Shown: positions 1-9,447, numbered from the stretch's first letter. The stretch: 64,000 nucleotides of DNA from Erythrobacter sp. (GCA_029937545.1 JAPYPR010000003.1:186001-250000); one strand, 5' to 3'. Translations and numbers: made by a program. The notes: a model not told the origin generated them from the sequence alone.

Positions 1-599
1 CCGTGGAATCGCCGGATCGGCAGCGTGCTGACGAATTCCGCACCTTCGCCGGGGCGGATGACGCACAGGCCGTCGGGCTTGTTCTGGTCGCTGGCGATCT
101 TGGCGAGGAATTTGTTGTAGCTCACGCCCGCACTGGCGGTGAGGCGCGTCTTGGCACGGATCTCCTGCCGGATGAGTTCCGCGAGGCGCGTGGCGCTGCC
201 GATGCCGAGCTTGTCCTCGGTAACGTCGAGATAGGCCTCATCCAGGCTCAGCGGCTCGACTAGGTCGGTGTGATGGCGGAAGATCGCGCGGATCTGCTGG
301 CTGACTTCGCGATAGGCGTCGAAGCGACTCTTGACGAAGATTAGGTCAGGACATTTCCGCTTGGCCGTGACGGAAGGCATGGCGCTGCGCACTCCGAACT
401 TGCGCGCTTCGTAGCTGGCTGCTGCGACGACCCCGCGCCCGCTCGAGCCGCCCACGGCGACGGGCTTGCCGCGCAGTTCCGGATTGTCGCGCTGTTCGAC
501 GCTGGCGAAAAACGCATCCATGTCGACATGGATGATCTTGCGCAGTCCGTCGGCCTCGCCTGTCTCCTCGTCGTCCATGCGTTTTTCGCCATCGCTCAT
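1..599 (-). CDS. dinB: DNA polymerase IV (Y-family), 3' end outside window
   Basis: Error-prone translesion DNA polymerase. The minus-strand reading frame starts at ATG 599 and is still open at the window edge, so only about 199 N-terminal residues are present. The family's first catalytic motif, [12 protein letters not shown], lies near residue 26, and the second, [10 protein letters not shown], near residue 119; together they hold the metal-binding acidic residues. Palm and thumb sequence follows ([20 protein letters not shown]). An internal ATG eight codons in is an alternative start. The gene is divergent from the MFS gene, with about 65 bases between them. I see no LexA box by eye. Confidence 0.95.
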   Translation of the reverse strand, partial: MSDGEKRMDDEETGEADGLRKIIHVDMDAFFASVEQRDNPELRGKPVAVGGSSGRGVVAAASYEARKFGVRSAMPSVTAKRKCPDLIFVKSRFDAYREVSQQIRAIFRHHTDLVEPLSLDEAYLDVTEDKLGIGSATRLAELIRQEIRAKTRLTASAGVSYNKFLAKIASDQNKPDGLCVIRPGEGAEFVSTLPIRRFH

Positions 600-664
600 G
601 CAGGAATAGATAGGGCAGCGGGTTGCAAAGCGGAACCTTGTGAGCCACCTGCCATTTTGTGCAG

Positions 665-1930
665 ATGCGAAACGATCAGCTAGCTTCGGGCGAGCGCCCT
701 TCGGCCGTGGCGGCGACGCGCCCGCGCATCGGCGAGCGCGAGCTGATCTGGATGATGGCGCTGCTGATGGCGCTCAACGCCTTCGGGATCGACGCGATCC
801 TGCCTGCGCTGGACGCGCTGGCGGGCGATCTCGGGGCACAGGGCAACAATCGGCAGTTCGTGGTCGGCGCCTATCTGCTCGCCGCCGGGATCGGCACGCT
901 GGTGCCGGGGGCGTTTGCCGACAGGTATGGGCGCAGGCCGGTGCTGTTCGTTGCGCTGTTCCTCTATATTGCATTGTCGGTCGCCTGCGCGCTGGCGACG
1001 ACATTCGACATGCTCGTCGGTTTGCGGGCGGCGCAAGGTTTCTTCGCCGCCGGCATCATCGCGCTTCCGCCCGCCATCATCCGCGACCGCGTCGGCGGCG
1101 ACAAGATGGCGCGCATGATGAGCCTGATTTTCGTGATCTTCCTGCTCGTGCCTGCCGTCGCACCCAGTATCGGACAAGCGGTGCTGCTGGCATTCGGCGA
1201 CTGGCGCTGGATCTTCGCCGCCATGGCCGTGGCAGGCTGCGTGATGAGCCTGTGGCTCTATGTCCGTCTGCCGGAAACGCTGCACGAGGATGACAAGCAG
1301 GAAATTCGCATTCCGGTGATCGCTCGCAACATGCGCAAGGCCGTCACCTTGCGCGAGACGATCGGCTATACGCTGGGCAGCGCGCTCGTGTTCGGCGGCT
1401 TGTTCGGCTTCATCAACTCCAGCCAGCAGCTGATCGGCGAGGCCTTCGGCGCGGGCGACCGCTTCCCGCTGATCTTCGCCATCTGCGCAGGCTGCATGGC
1501 GATTGCGAACTGGTCGAACAGCCGCATTGTGGAGCGGTACGGGGCGAGGCGCGTCAGCCACGTGGCCTTGTTCGCCTTCATCGCGGTGGCCGCGGCCCAG
1601 CTCTATTTCGCCAATCAGCCGGACGAGAGCCTGTGGACCTTCGTGCCGCTGATGGCTGCCAATATGAGCCTGCTCGGCTTCATCGGTGCCAATTTCGGAA
1701 GCATCGCCCTGCAACCCTTCAAGCATATCGCCGGCGCGGCCAGTTCGGCGCAGGGGTTTTTGCGGATGACCAGCGGTGCGTTGCTCGGCGCGTTCATCGG
1801 CTATGCTTATGACGGCACGGCCCGCCCGCTGGCGCTGGCATTGCTGTGCACTGCAGTGCTGAGCCTCGTATTCGTCCTGTTCAGCGAGCGCGGTGCTTTG
1901 TTCGGTCCGCCGGAACCGGAAACGGACTAA
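665..1930 (+). CDS. MFS drug-resistance transporter, Bcr/CflA type
   Basis: Inner-membrane proton-driven exporter of about 421 residues with the twelve hydrophobic segments expected of the major facilitator superfamily. The loop between helices 2 and 3 carries the MFS signature [12 protein letters not shown]. The opening helix ([20 protein letters not shown]) resembles the start of Bcr/CflA-family multidrug exporters. ATG 665 was chosen; a GTG two codons earlier is possible. The substrate cannot be inferred. The gene stands alone, divergent from dinB and convergent with the carboxylase gene. Confidence 0.85.
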   Translation: MRNDQLASGERPSAVAATRPRIGERELIWMMALLMALNAFGIDAILPALDALAGDLGAQGNNRQFVVGAYLLAAGIGTLVPGAFADRYGRRPVLFVALFLYIALSVACALATTFDMLVGLRAAQGFFAAGIIALPPAIIRDRVGGDKMARMMSLIFVIFLLVPAVAPSIGQAVLLAFGDWRWIFAAMAVAGCVMSLWLYVRLPETLHEDDKQEIRIPVIARNMRKAVTLRETIGYTLGSALVFGGLFGFINSSQQLIGEAFGAGDRFPLIFAICAGCMAIANWSNSRIVERYGARRVSHVALFAFIAVAAAQLYFANQPDESLWTFVPLMAANMSLLGFIGANFGSIALQPFKHIAGAASSAQGFLRMTSGALLGAFIGYAYDGTARPLALALLCTAVLSLVFVLFSERGALFGPPEPETD

Positions 1931-2064
1931 GCCTCCGCCCAAAGTCTGCGCCCGAAGCCTGCGCCAGGCCAGATCCGCAAATACGCATAGCAAGGGCCGC
2001 GTGTCGCGCGGGTCGATGGCCGTTTATCGTGGCTTTGCCGAACAGGAAGGGTGCGGGGAGTTTG

Positions 2065-3936
2065 TCACTCATCGCCAGTGGGTTCCACCACGCACAGCAC
2101 CGCCTCGACCTGCACCTGCCCGCCTTCGCTGGCGGAGAGCTCCGTCACGGTCCCGTCGAACGGTGCAGTAAGCGCGTGCTCCATCTTCATCGCCTCGAGC
2201 ACCATCAGCCGCTGGCCCCCAGTGACCGCATCGCCCTCCGCCACATCGACCGCGATAACCTTGCCCGGCATGGGGGCGAGGATCGCGCCGTCGGCGGCCG
2301 AGGCGGCCCCGGTTCCACGTTCTTCGAAGGGCCGGAGCGCAAAGGTTTCCGCCATTACGTTGGCCCAAACGGTTTCGCCATCGTCGAACTGGAGCACACC
2401 ATCGAATGGCTCGGCTGCGTCGCCGATGACGACCTCCCCTCCGTGCATCATGGCAACCTTTGTTCGCGGCCCTGCATTGAGACGGAAGCCATTTCCGGCA
2501 ATTGCACCGCCCCTGCCACGACGCGCGAGGAATGAGACCGCGGCTTGATCCACCGCGGCTTGAGCCAATTCTACCGGAGCACTCCAATCGGGGTTGCGTT
2601 CAATCAGCCCGGTGTCCAGCTTTCCCGTCTCGAAGGCATCGGAGGTTAGCGCCTGCAACAGGAATGGTGCGTTTGTTTTGACCGGATGTACGAGCAACTC
2701 CTCAAGGCAATCTTCAAGACACCAGATTGCAGACTCCCGATCTTCCGAATGGACAACGAGTTTGGCGATCATTGGATCATAAAACGATGAAATCTCGTCA
2801 AGCTGCTCGACGCCAGTTTCGATGCGGCTGTAGCCATCGTCGATGGAGAACATCTCCAGTTCGCCAATGCTCGGCAAGAAACCCTTCGCCGGGTCTTCCG
2901 CATAGAGCCGCGCTTCGATGGCCCAGCCGTCGATGCTGAGTTCCTCCTGCTTCAGTGGAATCGCCTCACCCGCTGCGACGCGGAGCTGCCATTCGACCAG
3001 GTCCACCCCGGTAATCTCCTCGGTCACCGGGTGTTCGACCTGAAGCCGCGTATTCATTTCCATGAAGAAGATACGGTCGGCGCGCAGGCCTTCGCTGGCG
3101 TCGGCGATGAATTCGATAGTGCCTGCGCCTTCATAGTCCACCGCCTTGGCGGCGCGGACGGCGGCGGCGCAGATTTCCTCGCGCGTGGTTTCGTCCATGC
3201 CGGGGGCGGGGGCTTCTTCGATCACCTTCTGGTGACGGCGCTGGAGCGAACAGTCGCGCTCGAACAGGTGGACGACATTGCCGTGGCTGTCGCCGAACAC
3301 CTGCACTTCGATATGGCGGGGCGAGGTGATCCACTTTTCGAGGATCACGTCGTCATTGCCAAAGCTCGCCTTGGCCTCGCGCCGGCAGGATTCAAGCGAG
3401 GAGAGGAAGTCCTCCGCCGCATCGACCTTGCGCATGCCCTTGCCGCCACCGCCTGCGACGGCCTTGATCAGCACGGGATAGCCGATCGCGTCGGCTTCTT
3501 GCTTCAGGCGCTCCGCCGACTGGTTGTCGCCATCATAGCCGGGGGTGACGGGCACGCCCGCCTCGCGCATCAGCTTCTTGGCGGCGTCCTTCAGCCCCAT
3601 CGCGCGGATCGCCGAGGGCGGGGCGCCGACCCAGATCAGCCCGGCATCCATCACCGCCTGCGCGAAGTCCGCGTTCTCCGACAGGAAGCCGTAGCCGGGA
3701 TGGATCGCCTCGGCGCCGGTCTGTTTCGCCGCCGCGATGATTTTTTCGCCGACGAGATAGCTCTCGGCAGCGGGTGAGGGTCCGATATGCACCGCCTCGT
3801 CGGCCTGCCGGACATGCAGCGCCTTGGCATCGGCATCCGAATAGACCGCCACCGTGGCGATCCCCATTGCGCGTGCGGTGCGGATGATGCGACAGGCGAT
3901 CTCGCCGCGATTGGCGATGAGGAGCTTTGAAATCAT
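2065..3936 (-). CDS. Acyl-CoA carboxylase alpha subunit (biotin carboxylase + BCCP), methylcrotonyl/propionyl type
   Basis: ATP-dependent carboxylation of biotin, which then feeds a carboxyltransferase beta subunit acting on a short-chain acyl-CoA. The 623 residues contain the biotin-carboxylase N domain (starting KLLIANRGEIACRIIRTA), the ATP-grasp glycine loop (AVAGGGGKGMRKV), the active-site stretch MEMNTRLQVEHPVTEEITG and a C-terminal biotinyl domain with VLEAMKMEH, in which Lys584 would carry biotin. Length and sequence style fit 3-methylcrotonyl-CoA carboxylase alpha slightly better than propionyl-CoA carboxylase. No beta subunit or leucine-degradation gene is adjacent, so the substrate is uncertain and no symbol is given. 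Confidence 0.88.
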   Translation of the reverse strand: MISKLLIANRGEIACRIIRTARAMGIATVAVYSDADAKALHVRQADEAVHIGPSPAAESYLVGEKIIAAAKQTGAEAIHPGYGFLSENADFAQAVMDAGLIWVGAPPSAIRAMGLKDAAKKLMREAGVPVTPGYDGDNQSAERLKQEADAIGYPVLIKAVAGGGGKGMRKVDAAEDFLSSLESCRREAKASFGNDDVILEKWITSPRHIEVQVFGDSHGNVVHLFERDCSLQRRHQKVIEEAPAPGMDETTREEICAAAVRAAKAVDYEGAGTIEFIADASEGLRADRIFFMEMNTRLQVEHPVTEEITGVDLVEWQLRVAAGEAIPLKQEELSIDGWAIEARLYAEDPAKGFLPSIGELEMFSIDDGYSRIETGVEQLDEISSFYDPMIAKLVVHSEDRESAIWCLEDCLEELLVHPVKTNAPFLLQALTSDAFETGKLDTGLIERNPDWSAPVELAQAAVDQAAVSFLARRGRGGAIAGNGFRLNAGPRTKVAMMHGGEVVIGDAAEPFDGVLQFDDGETVWANVMAETFALRPFEERGTGAASAADGAILAPMPGKVIAVDVAEGDAVTGGQRLMVLEAMKMEHALTAPFDGTVTELSASEGGQVQVEAVLCVVEPTGDE

Positions 3937-3980
3937 GGATGCGGGTTAGTCCGCTCCGGCGAAAAAGAAAACCGCAACCC

Positions 3981-4073
3981 CTTCAGTTCGTGCTGAGCTT
4001 GTCGAAGCACCGCATTTTTTTCAGCGCCGGTCCAAAAGTTAAGGACTGCCCTTCGACAAGCTCGGGGCGAAGG
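3981..4073. repeat. REP/BIME-like palindromic repeat pair (CTTCGACAAGCTC type)
   Basis: Two inverted copies of a short hairpin motif occupy the crtB-carboxylase intergenic region. CTGAGCTTGTCGAAG lies at 3993-4007, and its near-perfect reverse complement CTTCGACAAGCTCGG lies at 4051-4065 (one mismatch). Each half is itself a weak hairpin: the first is bounded by GTGCT/AGCAC on the minus strand, the second by CCTTCG/CGAAGG. From memory, this motif is a widely dispersed extragenic repeat in sphingomonad genomes; that is recall, not something this window shows. It could act as a processing or attenuation point downstream of crtB. Confidence 0.7.
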
Positions 4074-4088
4074 AGGAGTGGAGCAAAG

Positions 4089-5108
4089 CTACCACCCCGC
4101 AACGGGGCGGAAATCGTGGCGGCTCCACAGGATTGGCTCGCGCGGCTGGGCGGGGCGGTTCCACAGCGCCTCGAAGAAGGCGCTCGTGATATGCCAGCTC
4201 TTCTCCAGCCCGCTCACGCGCGTGCGCTTGTCCCAGGCCAATTGCCCACGGTTCAACACCTTGCGCCCGATCGCGCCGTAGATATTTGCCGCAGCCAGCA
4301 CCGCCCAGCGCTGCCGGAAACGCAGCTTTTTCGCGCCCAGCTTGGATGCTTCCTCGTGCTTCTCCATCAGCGCGATCAGGCGCGGCATCAGGCTGGCGAG
4401 GCGGAAGCGGTTTTCCGGCAGGGCGTGCTCGCCGGCTTCCCAGCCCATCTCGTCGAGCCAGGTCTTCGGGAGATAGCAACGCCCGGCATCGGCATCCTCC
4501 ACGATGTCGCGCGCGATATTGGCGATCTGGAAAGCAAGGCCGAGGTCGCAAGCGCGGTCCAGCGTCTCGCCGTCGTTCTTGCTGACGCCCATGACGACCG
4601 CCATCATGATCCCGACCGATCCGGCAACGTGATAGCAATAGCGCATCATGTCGGCCTCGGTCGTCGGCTGCCAGCGCGTGGCATCGAGCGCGAAGCCGCC
4701 GATCATGTCGTTGGCCATGTCCCAGGTGAGGCCGGTTTCGTCGGCCACCATGCCGAAGGAGTCGAAAGCGAAGTCGGCAGTCGGCTGCTCGTCCAGCGCG
4801 CGTTTGGTCAACACGCGGATCGCCTGCACGCGGTCCTCTGCGCTTTTCAGATCGCCCTGATCGCCGAGCGGGCCGCCCTTGTCCTGATTGTCGGCAATAT
4901 CGTCGCAGCGGCGGCACCAGGTGTAGAGCAGCCAGCTGCGCTCGCGCGTGTCGCGGTCGAACAGCTTGGAGGCCGCAGCGAAGCTTTGCGAGCCTTCTTC
5001 GATCGCTTCCTTGGCGCGCGCGATGAGATTGCTCCGGTCGCGTCCGCCACCGGCACGCGTCGGCGTCGCGCGGATCTTGCTGGTCGTCAGGGGGCGGGGC
5101 GTGCTCAG
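4089..5108 (-). CDS. crtB: Phytoene synthase
   Basis: Joins two geranylgeranyl diphosphates to make phytoene, the first carotenoid-specific step. The frame holds the first aspartate-rich motif in TWCRRCDDIADNQ and the second in FQIANIARDIVEDADAGRCYLP, both typical of squalene/phytoene synthases. The first ATG/GTG/TTG in frame is GTG 4829, which would remove the first motif, so the real start must be upstream. The most plausible candidate is CTG 5108-5106, overlapping the stop of the LOG gene and preceded by AAGG at suitable distance; CTG 5090 is another. From 5108 the product is about 339 residues. Last gene of the crtY-crtI-LOG-crtB operon. Confidence 0.88.
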   Translation of the reverse strand: MSTPRPLTTSKIRATPTRAGGGRDRSNLIARAKEAIEEGSQSFAAASKLFDRDTRERSWLLYTWCRRCDDIADNQDKGGPLGDQGDLKSAEDRVQAIRVLTKRALDEQPTADFAFDSFGMVADETGLTWDMANDMIGGFALDATRWQPTTEADMMRYCYHVAGSVGIMMAVVMGVSKNDGETLDRACDLGLAFQIANIARDIVEDADAGRCYLPKTWLDEMGWEAGEHALPENRFRLASLMPRLIALMEKHEEASKLGAKKLRFRQRWAVLAAANIYGAIGRKVLNRGQLAWDKRTRVSGLEKSWHITSAFFEALWNRPAQPREPILWSRHDFRPVAGW

Positions 5109-5686
5109 AGGTCGTCTGCCTTCATCTGGAAGATCGGCGTATGCGCCTCGTAGCTTGCCATTTTCTTTAGAAGCCCGCCGAGATTGTCGTCGGCGATCAG
5201 GATGTTCTGGTGGGCCGGGCGTACGAAGCCGACTTCGGCCATTGTGCGATTGAACGCGATGAGGTCGTCATAGAAGCCGTAGGCGTTGAGCAGGCCGACC
5301 GGCTTCTGGTGATAGCCGAGCTGCGCCCAGCTCATCGCTTCCCACAATTCGTCCATCGTCCCGACCCCGCCGGGAATGGTCACGAAGCCGTCTGAGAGAT
5401 CGGTGAAGCGCTGCTTGCGCTCGTGCATGCCACCCACCGTGTAGAGTTCGGTGCAATCGTGGTTCGCGACTTCGGAATTCGCGAGCGCATCGGGGATCAC
5501 GCCGATAACCTCGCCCTTCGCCTCCAGCGCACCGCGTGCGACCGCGCCCATCAGGCCCAGCCGCCCGCCGCCATAGACAACGCCGATGCCCCGCTCTGCC
5601 AGCCCGGCGCCGACATCATAGGCGAGCTGGATATAGCGCGGGTCTTCGGGCGAGGCCGAACCGCAATAGACAGCGAGGCGGTTCAC
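5105..5686 (-). CDS. LOG family protein (TIGR00730, nucleoside-monophosphate phosphoribohydrolase-like)
   Basis: Predicted Rossmann-like hydrolase that removes the base from (cytokinin) nucleoside 5'-monophosphates. At 193 residues it is standard length for the family. The signature PGGVGTMDELWEAMSW and an N-terminal GGGRLGLMGAVARGAL phosphate-binding stretch are both present. The start is GTG 5686, whose GTGA overlaps the crtI stop; the stop overlaps the presumed crtB start, so all three are translationally coupled. Its position inside a carotenoid operon is unexpected, and no biochemical link to carotenoids is obvious. Natural substrate unknown. Confidence 0.9.
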   Translation of the reverse strand: MNRLAVYCGSASPEDPRYIQLAYDVGAGLAERGIGVVYGGGRLGLMGAVARGALEAKGEVIGVIPDALANSEVANHDCTELYTVGGMHERKQRFTDLSDGFVTIPGGVGTMDELWEAMSWAQLGYHQKPVGLLNAYGFYDDLIAFNRTMAEVGFVRPAHQNILIADDNLGGLLKKMASYEAHTPIFQMKADDL

Positions 5687-7233
5687 TCGACCAGATCCTC
5701 GACCATCAAGCCAGCCGTCGCCTTCGCGCTGCCGACCACGCCGGGGATCCCAGCGCCCGGATGCGTGCCCGCGCCGACGAGGTAGAAATTGTCGATCACG
5801 TCATCGCGATTGTGCCCGCGGAAGAACGCGCTTTGAGTGAGAACCGGCTCGAGGCTGAAGGCGCTGCCCATATGCGCGTTGAGATCGCTCGCGAAATCCT
5901 TCGGCGCGTAATGGAATTTGGTTTTTATGCGCGAATGGATGTCGGGGATCAGGCGGCGCTCGATCTCCTCGAGAATGCGTTTCTCGAGGATCGGGCCCAT
6001 CTCCTCCCAGTCGACTGCCAGCTTGCCCATATGGGCGACCGGGACCAGCGCGTAGAAGGTGCTCATCCCCTCGGGCGCCATCGACGGATCGCTGACGCTG
6101 GGGTGGTGCAGGTAGATCGAGAAATCCTCCGGCAGCACGCCATGGTCGTAAATGTCCTCCAGCAAACCTTTGTAGCGCGGGCCGAACAGGATCATGTGGT
6201 GCGGAATGCCGGGCCAGGTGCCCTCGATCCCGAAATGGACCACGAACAGGCTGGGGCTGAATTTCTTGCGCGCGAGCTTCCCGGCATAGGATTTGCCGCG
6301 CTTGGAATCTGACAGGAGATTGCGATAGCTGTGCACGATGTCCGCATTGCTGGCGACGGCATCGAAGCGCTCGCGCCAGCCGGACGCGGTCTCGACCTCG
6401 GTCGCCTTGGTGCCCAGCGTATGCACTTGCACCACCGGATCGCCGACGCGCATGGTGCCGCCGATGCGCTCGAAATGGCGGATCATGCCTGCAACCAGCC
6501 GGTTGGTACCGCCTTTGGCCCACCAGACGCCGCCGTCCTTTTCCAGCTTGTGAATCAGCGCGTAGATGCTGCTGGTCTTCATCGGATTGCCGCCGACCAG
6601 CAGCGTGTGGAAGCTCAGCGCCTCGCGCAGTTTCTCGTTTTCGACATAGCTCGACACCATCGAATAGACGCTGCGCCAGGCCTGTTGCTTGGCAAGTGCG
6701 GGGGCCGCCTTGAGCATCGACTTGAAGTCGAGGAAGGGCTTGTGTCCCAGCTTGACGTAGCCTTCCTGATAGACCGCTTCCGAATAGTCGAGGAAGCGCT
6801 GGTATCCGGCGACGTCAGACGGGTTGAGCTGCGCGATTTCGGCGAACAGCTGCTGCTCGTCGTTGGAATAGTCGAAATTCGTCCCATCGGGCCAGTTCAG
6901 CCGGTAGAACGGCATGACCGGCATGATCTCGACGTCTTGCGCCATATCGTGCCCGGTCAGCTCCCATAGTTCGCGCAGGCAGTCGGGATCGGTGATGACG
7001 GTCGGCCCGGCATCGAAGGTGAAGCCGTCCTTTTCCCAATAGTACGCACGGCCACCGGGTTTGTTGCGACCCTCGATCACGGTGGTCTGAATACCGGCGG
7101 ACTGTAGCCGGATGGCAAGGGCGAGCCCGCCGAAGCCGGAGCCGACGACGCAGGCCGTCTTTCCGGTCGCGGGCACGCCCGCAACGTTGGTTTCACCGGT
7201 GGCGGAGGGCGGTGTGTTCGTTTCGGCGTTCAT
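5683..7233 (-). CDS. crtI: Phytoene desaturase
   Basis: FAD-dependent desaturase converting phytoene to lycopene in several steps. The start is ATG 7233, which shares one base with the crtY stop (TGATG) and is preceded by AGGG; the product is 516 residues. The N-terminal dinucleotide-binding fold VVGSGFGGLALAIRLQSAG begins near residue 30. The C-terminal carotenoid-desaturase signature is present (FYLVGAGTHPGAGIPGVVGS). The stop overlaps the LOG start by four bases. Second gene of the coupled carotenoid operon. Confidence 0.96.
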   Translation of the reverse strand: MNAETNTPPSATGETNVAGVPATGKTACVVGSGFGGLALAIRLQSAGIQTTVIEGRNKPGGRAYYWEKDGFTFDAGPTVITDPDCLRELWELTGHDMAQDVEIMPVMPFYRLNWPDGTNFDYSNDEQQLFAEIAQLNPSDVAGYQRFLDYSEAVYQEGYVKLGHKPFLDFKSMLKAAPALAKQQAWRSVYSMVSSYVENEKLREALSFHTLLVGGNPMKTSSIYALIHKLEKDGGVWWAKGGTNRLVAGMIRHFERIGGTMRVGDPVVQVHTLGTKATEVETASGWRERFDAVASNADIVHSYRNLLSDSKRGKSYAGKLARKKFSPSLFVVHFGIEGTWPGIPHHMILFGPRYKGLLEDIYDHGVLPEDFSIYLHHPSVSDPSMAPEGMSTFYALVPVAHMGKLAVDWEEMGPILEKRILEEIERRLIPDIHSRIKTKFHYAPKDFASDLNAHMGSAFSLEPVLTQSAFFRGHNRDDVIDNFYLVGAGTHPGAGIPGVVGSAKATAGLMVEDLVE

Positions 7234-8417
7234 CAGGATCCCTCTTGGACCAGCGGAGCGCCCTTGCCAAGCAAGGCGCCGATTGCCGCCGGTATGGGTA
7301 TCGGCGGCTTGCCGATCAATACACGTGCCTTGTCCGCCAGAGTGGAGTGTCCCGCATAGAAACGCTCCACCAATGGCTCCGGCAATCGGTAGAAATGCGC
7401 GAATATGCGGAAGCGTTCCTCCGGCCGCGCACCCTGGAAAAGCATGCGGCCGAGCGCCCGATAGAAGCTGGTTGCGCGCCAGTGATCGCGGGCACGTTTG
7501 TCGATCAGCGCCGCGAGTTGTTCTCCCGGCAGGGTCGCTTCGCGCGCGATGGCAAGCGCATTGTCGACGGCGAACGGCAACGTGTAACTCGTCAATGGGT
7601 GGACGAAGCCGCCGCGCGCGCCTGCGCGGACCACGCCGGGAGGGCCGATGTCGCGCCGGTAAGCGGTGAAATCGCCCCCGGTGAGGACCGGCAGGACCCC
7701 GGTTTCGCCGCCGACGATCTCTCCCTCCCAGCCGTGCTCGCGGCAATAGTCGTCGATCCTGCCCGACAGGGCGCTGCGATCCAGCACCGGATCGTCGGCG
7801 TAATAGGTATCCTCGACGAACAGCTCCTTTGCGCCTAGCGGGAGGGTATAGACGAAGCGATAAGCCGCGTGCTGGCGAACCCGGGCGTCCATTACGATCG
7901 GGCGCGTCATGCCATGCGCGGCAGGCAGCTTGATATCGCGGCCCATAAAAACCTGCCATCCGCCGCGCAGGTGCGGCGAGGGAACGGCATTGCGGCAGTC
8001 TATCACGACGCGCGCCGGCACATGCTCTCCGCTCTCCAGCGTCACACCATCAGGCGCAATGTCAGCGACGGGGCTCAGCAACCGCAGCGTTTCCTGCGGC
8101 AGCTCGCGCCGCAGATCGGCATCGAAATCCCGGCTCGCGATGGAATGATAGGTCGAGGTGAGCGTGCGGTCGATGTCGGGAAAACGGACTTCGTATCCCT
8201 GATTCCATTCGACCTGGCGGCAGTTTGCCAGCAAGGCCTTGCCAGCGGCGTCGAGATCGCTGTCGAACCAGCTCCAGCGGTGATTGCCGCCGAACACGTC
8301 GCCGCTTTCGAACAGGGCGAGGCGCATTTCCGGATGAGCGCGGTGGACTGCCAGTGCGATCAGTCCCCCGGCGAGCCCTCCGCCCACGATTGCCATGTCG
8401 ATCATGCGCCCGTTCAT
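7233..8417 (-). CDS. crtY: Lycopene beta-cyclase
   Basis: Cyclises both ends of lycopene to give beta-carotene. The 394-residue product opens with a dinucleotide-binding motif (MAIVGGGLAGGLIALAV) and has the conserved CrtY core GGFVHPLTSYTLPFAV near residue 270 together with a VEDTYYAD segment. ATG 8417 is used; MIDMAIV at 8402 is an alternative start. It is the first gene of the minus-strand crtY-crtI-LOG-crtB operon, so the promoter should lie in the 115 bases separating it from the divergent mipA-like gene. No crtE, crtZ or crtW is present in the window. Confidence 0.93.
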   Translation of the reverse strand: MNGRMIDMAIVGGGLAGGLIALAVHRAHPEMRLALFESGDVFGGNHRWSWFDSDLDAAGKALLANCRQVEWNQGYEVRFPDIDRTLTSTYHSIASRDFDADLRRELPQETLRLLSPVADIAPDGVTLESGEHVPARVVIDCRNAVPSPHLRGGWQVFMGRDIKLPAAHGMTRPIVMDARVRQHAAYRFVYTLPLGAKELFVEDTYYADDPVLDRSALSGRIDDYCREHGWEGEIVGGETGVLPVLTGGDFTAYRRDIGPPGVVRAGARGGFVHPLTSYTLPFAVDNALAIAREATLPGEQLAALIDKRARDHWRATSFYRALGRMLFQGARPEERFRIFAHFYRLPEPLVERFYAGHSTLADKARVLIGKPPIPIPAAIGALLGKGAPLVQEGS

Positions 8418-8532
8418 CGGGTGCAGGGCTTAGGCAGTTCGCGGTTCGGCGGCAATGCAGCTATTTTACGCAGGACACTGGAACCCGATCTGCGCTAAGC
8501 CGTTTGAGGCGAAAGACAAAGTAAGGGTATTC

Positions 8533-9426
8533 ATGAACAAGCTAGCCATCGCGGCCGCACTCGGCGCAGCACTTTCCGCATCCGCTGTCAGCGCGCAGGA
8601 CCGGGGGGAGCCGGCCGTGACTGCGAGCGCTCCGGAAGAAAACGCAGTCGAGGCAGCGGTTTTCGATGGCGATTTTCTCAGCGTCGGTGTCGGTGTGGCC
8701 TACGGACCGAGCTATTCCGGCTCGGACGATTACACTGCTTTCGTCTTGCCGATCGTGCAGGGCTCGCTCGGCGGAGTGGACATCAATCCGCGGCCTGCGG
8801 GCATCGCGCTCGATTTCATTCCCGATCCGGATGAGGGCGTGTCGTTCTCGGCGGGTCCGATGATCAAGCTCAACCGTGACCGGGTCGATGTCGATGACAT
8901 CAAGGACGAGATCGTTGCCCGCTACGGCGAGCTGGACACGGCGATCGAAGTCGGTCCCAGCGTCGGCGTGTCGTTTCCCGGCGTGCTGCACCGATACGAC
9001 AGTCTGAGTGTGAACGTCGATGCGGTGTGGGACATCAACGGTGCCCATGGCGGCCGGACGGTTAGCCCGAGCATCACCTACTTCACTCCGCTCAGCCGCG
9101 GCATCGCCGCCTCCCTCTCGGTCAGCGCGAACCATATCGACGACGATTACGCTGAATATTACTATTCTGTCGCGCCGCTTAATACGCTGGTCCCCGATCC
9201 GGACGCCCTACCGCTGTTCGAGGCCGAGGGCGGGTTCGAGAGCATCGGGACCAACGTCCTGCTGGCCTTCGACCTTAATGGCGATGTGACCGACGGCGGC
9301 CTCGCCCTGATCGGTTTGGCGAGCTATTCGCGGCTGCTCGGCGATGCGAAGGACAGCCCCTTCACCAGCATTCGCGGAAGCGCAGACCAGTTCCTGGTCG
9401 CGGCAGGGATCGGCTACACTTTCTGA
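8533..9426 (+). CDS. MipA/OmpV family outer membrane protein
   Basis: Predicted outer membrane beta-barrel of 297 residues. ATG 8533 is chosen because it opens a clean signal peptide (MNKLAIAAALGAALSASAVS-AQ). The mature part has the MipA/OmpV pattern: an early GVGVAYGPSYSGSDDY segment, alternating hydrophobic strands and a C-terminal aromatic residue (AAGIGYTF) typical for barrel assembly. A reading frame open further upstream adds no signal-like sequence. Function within the family (scaffold, stress porin) is unresolved. It is followed at once by a strong terminator. Confidence 0.85.
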   Translation: MNKLAIAAALGAALSASAVSAQDRGEPAVTASAPEENAVEAAVFDGDFLSVGVGVAYGPSYSGSDDYTAFVLPIVQGSLGGVDINPRPAGIALDFIPDPDEGVSFSAGPMIKLNRDRVDVDDIKDEIVARYGELDTAIEVGPSVGVSFPGVLHRYDSLSVNVDAVWDINGAHGGRTVSPSITYFTPLSRGIAASLSVSANHIDDDYAEYYYSVAPLNTLVPDPDALPLFEAEGGFESIGTNVLLAFDLNGDVTDGGLALIGLASYSRLLGDAKDSPFTSIRGSADQFLVAAGIGYTF

Positions 9427-9447
9427 GGTTTCTCAGCCTAACAAATC

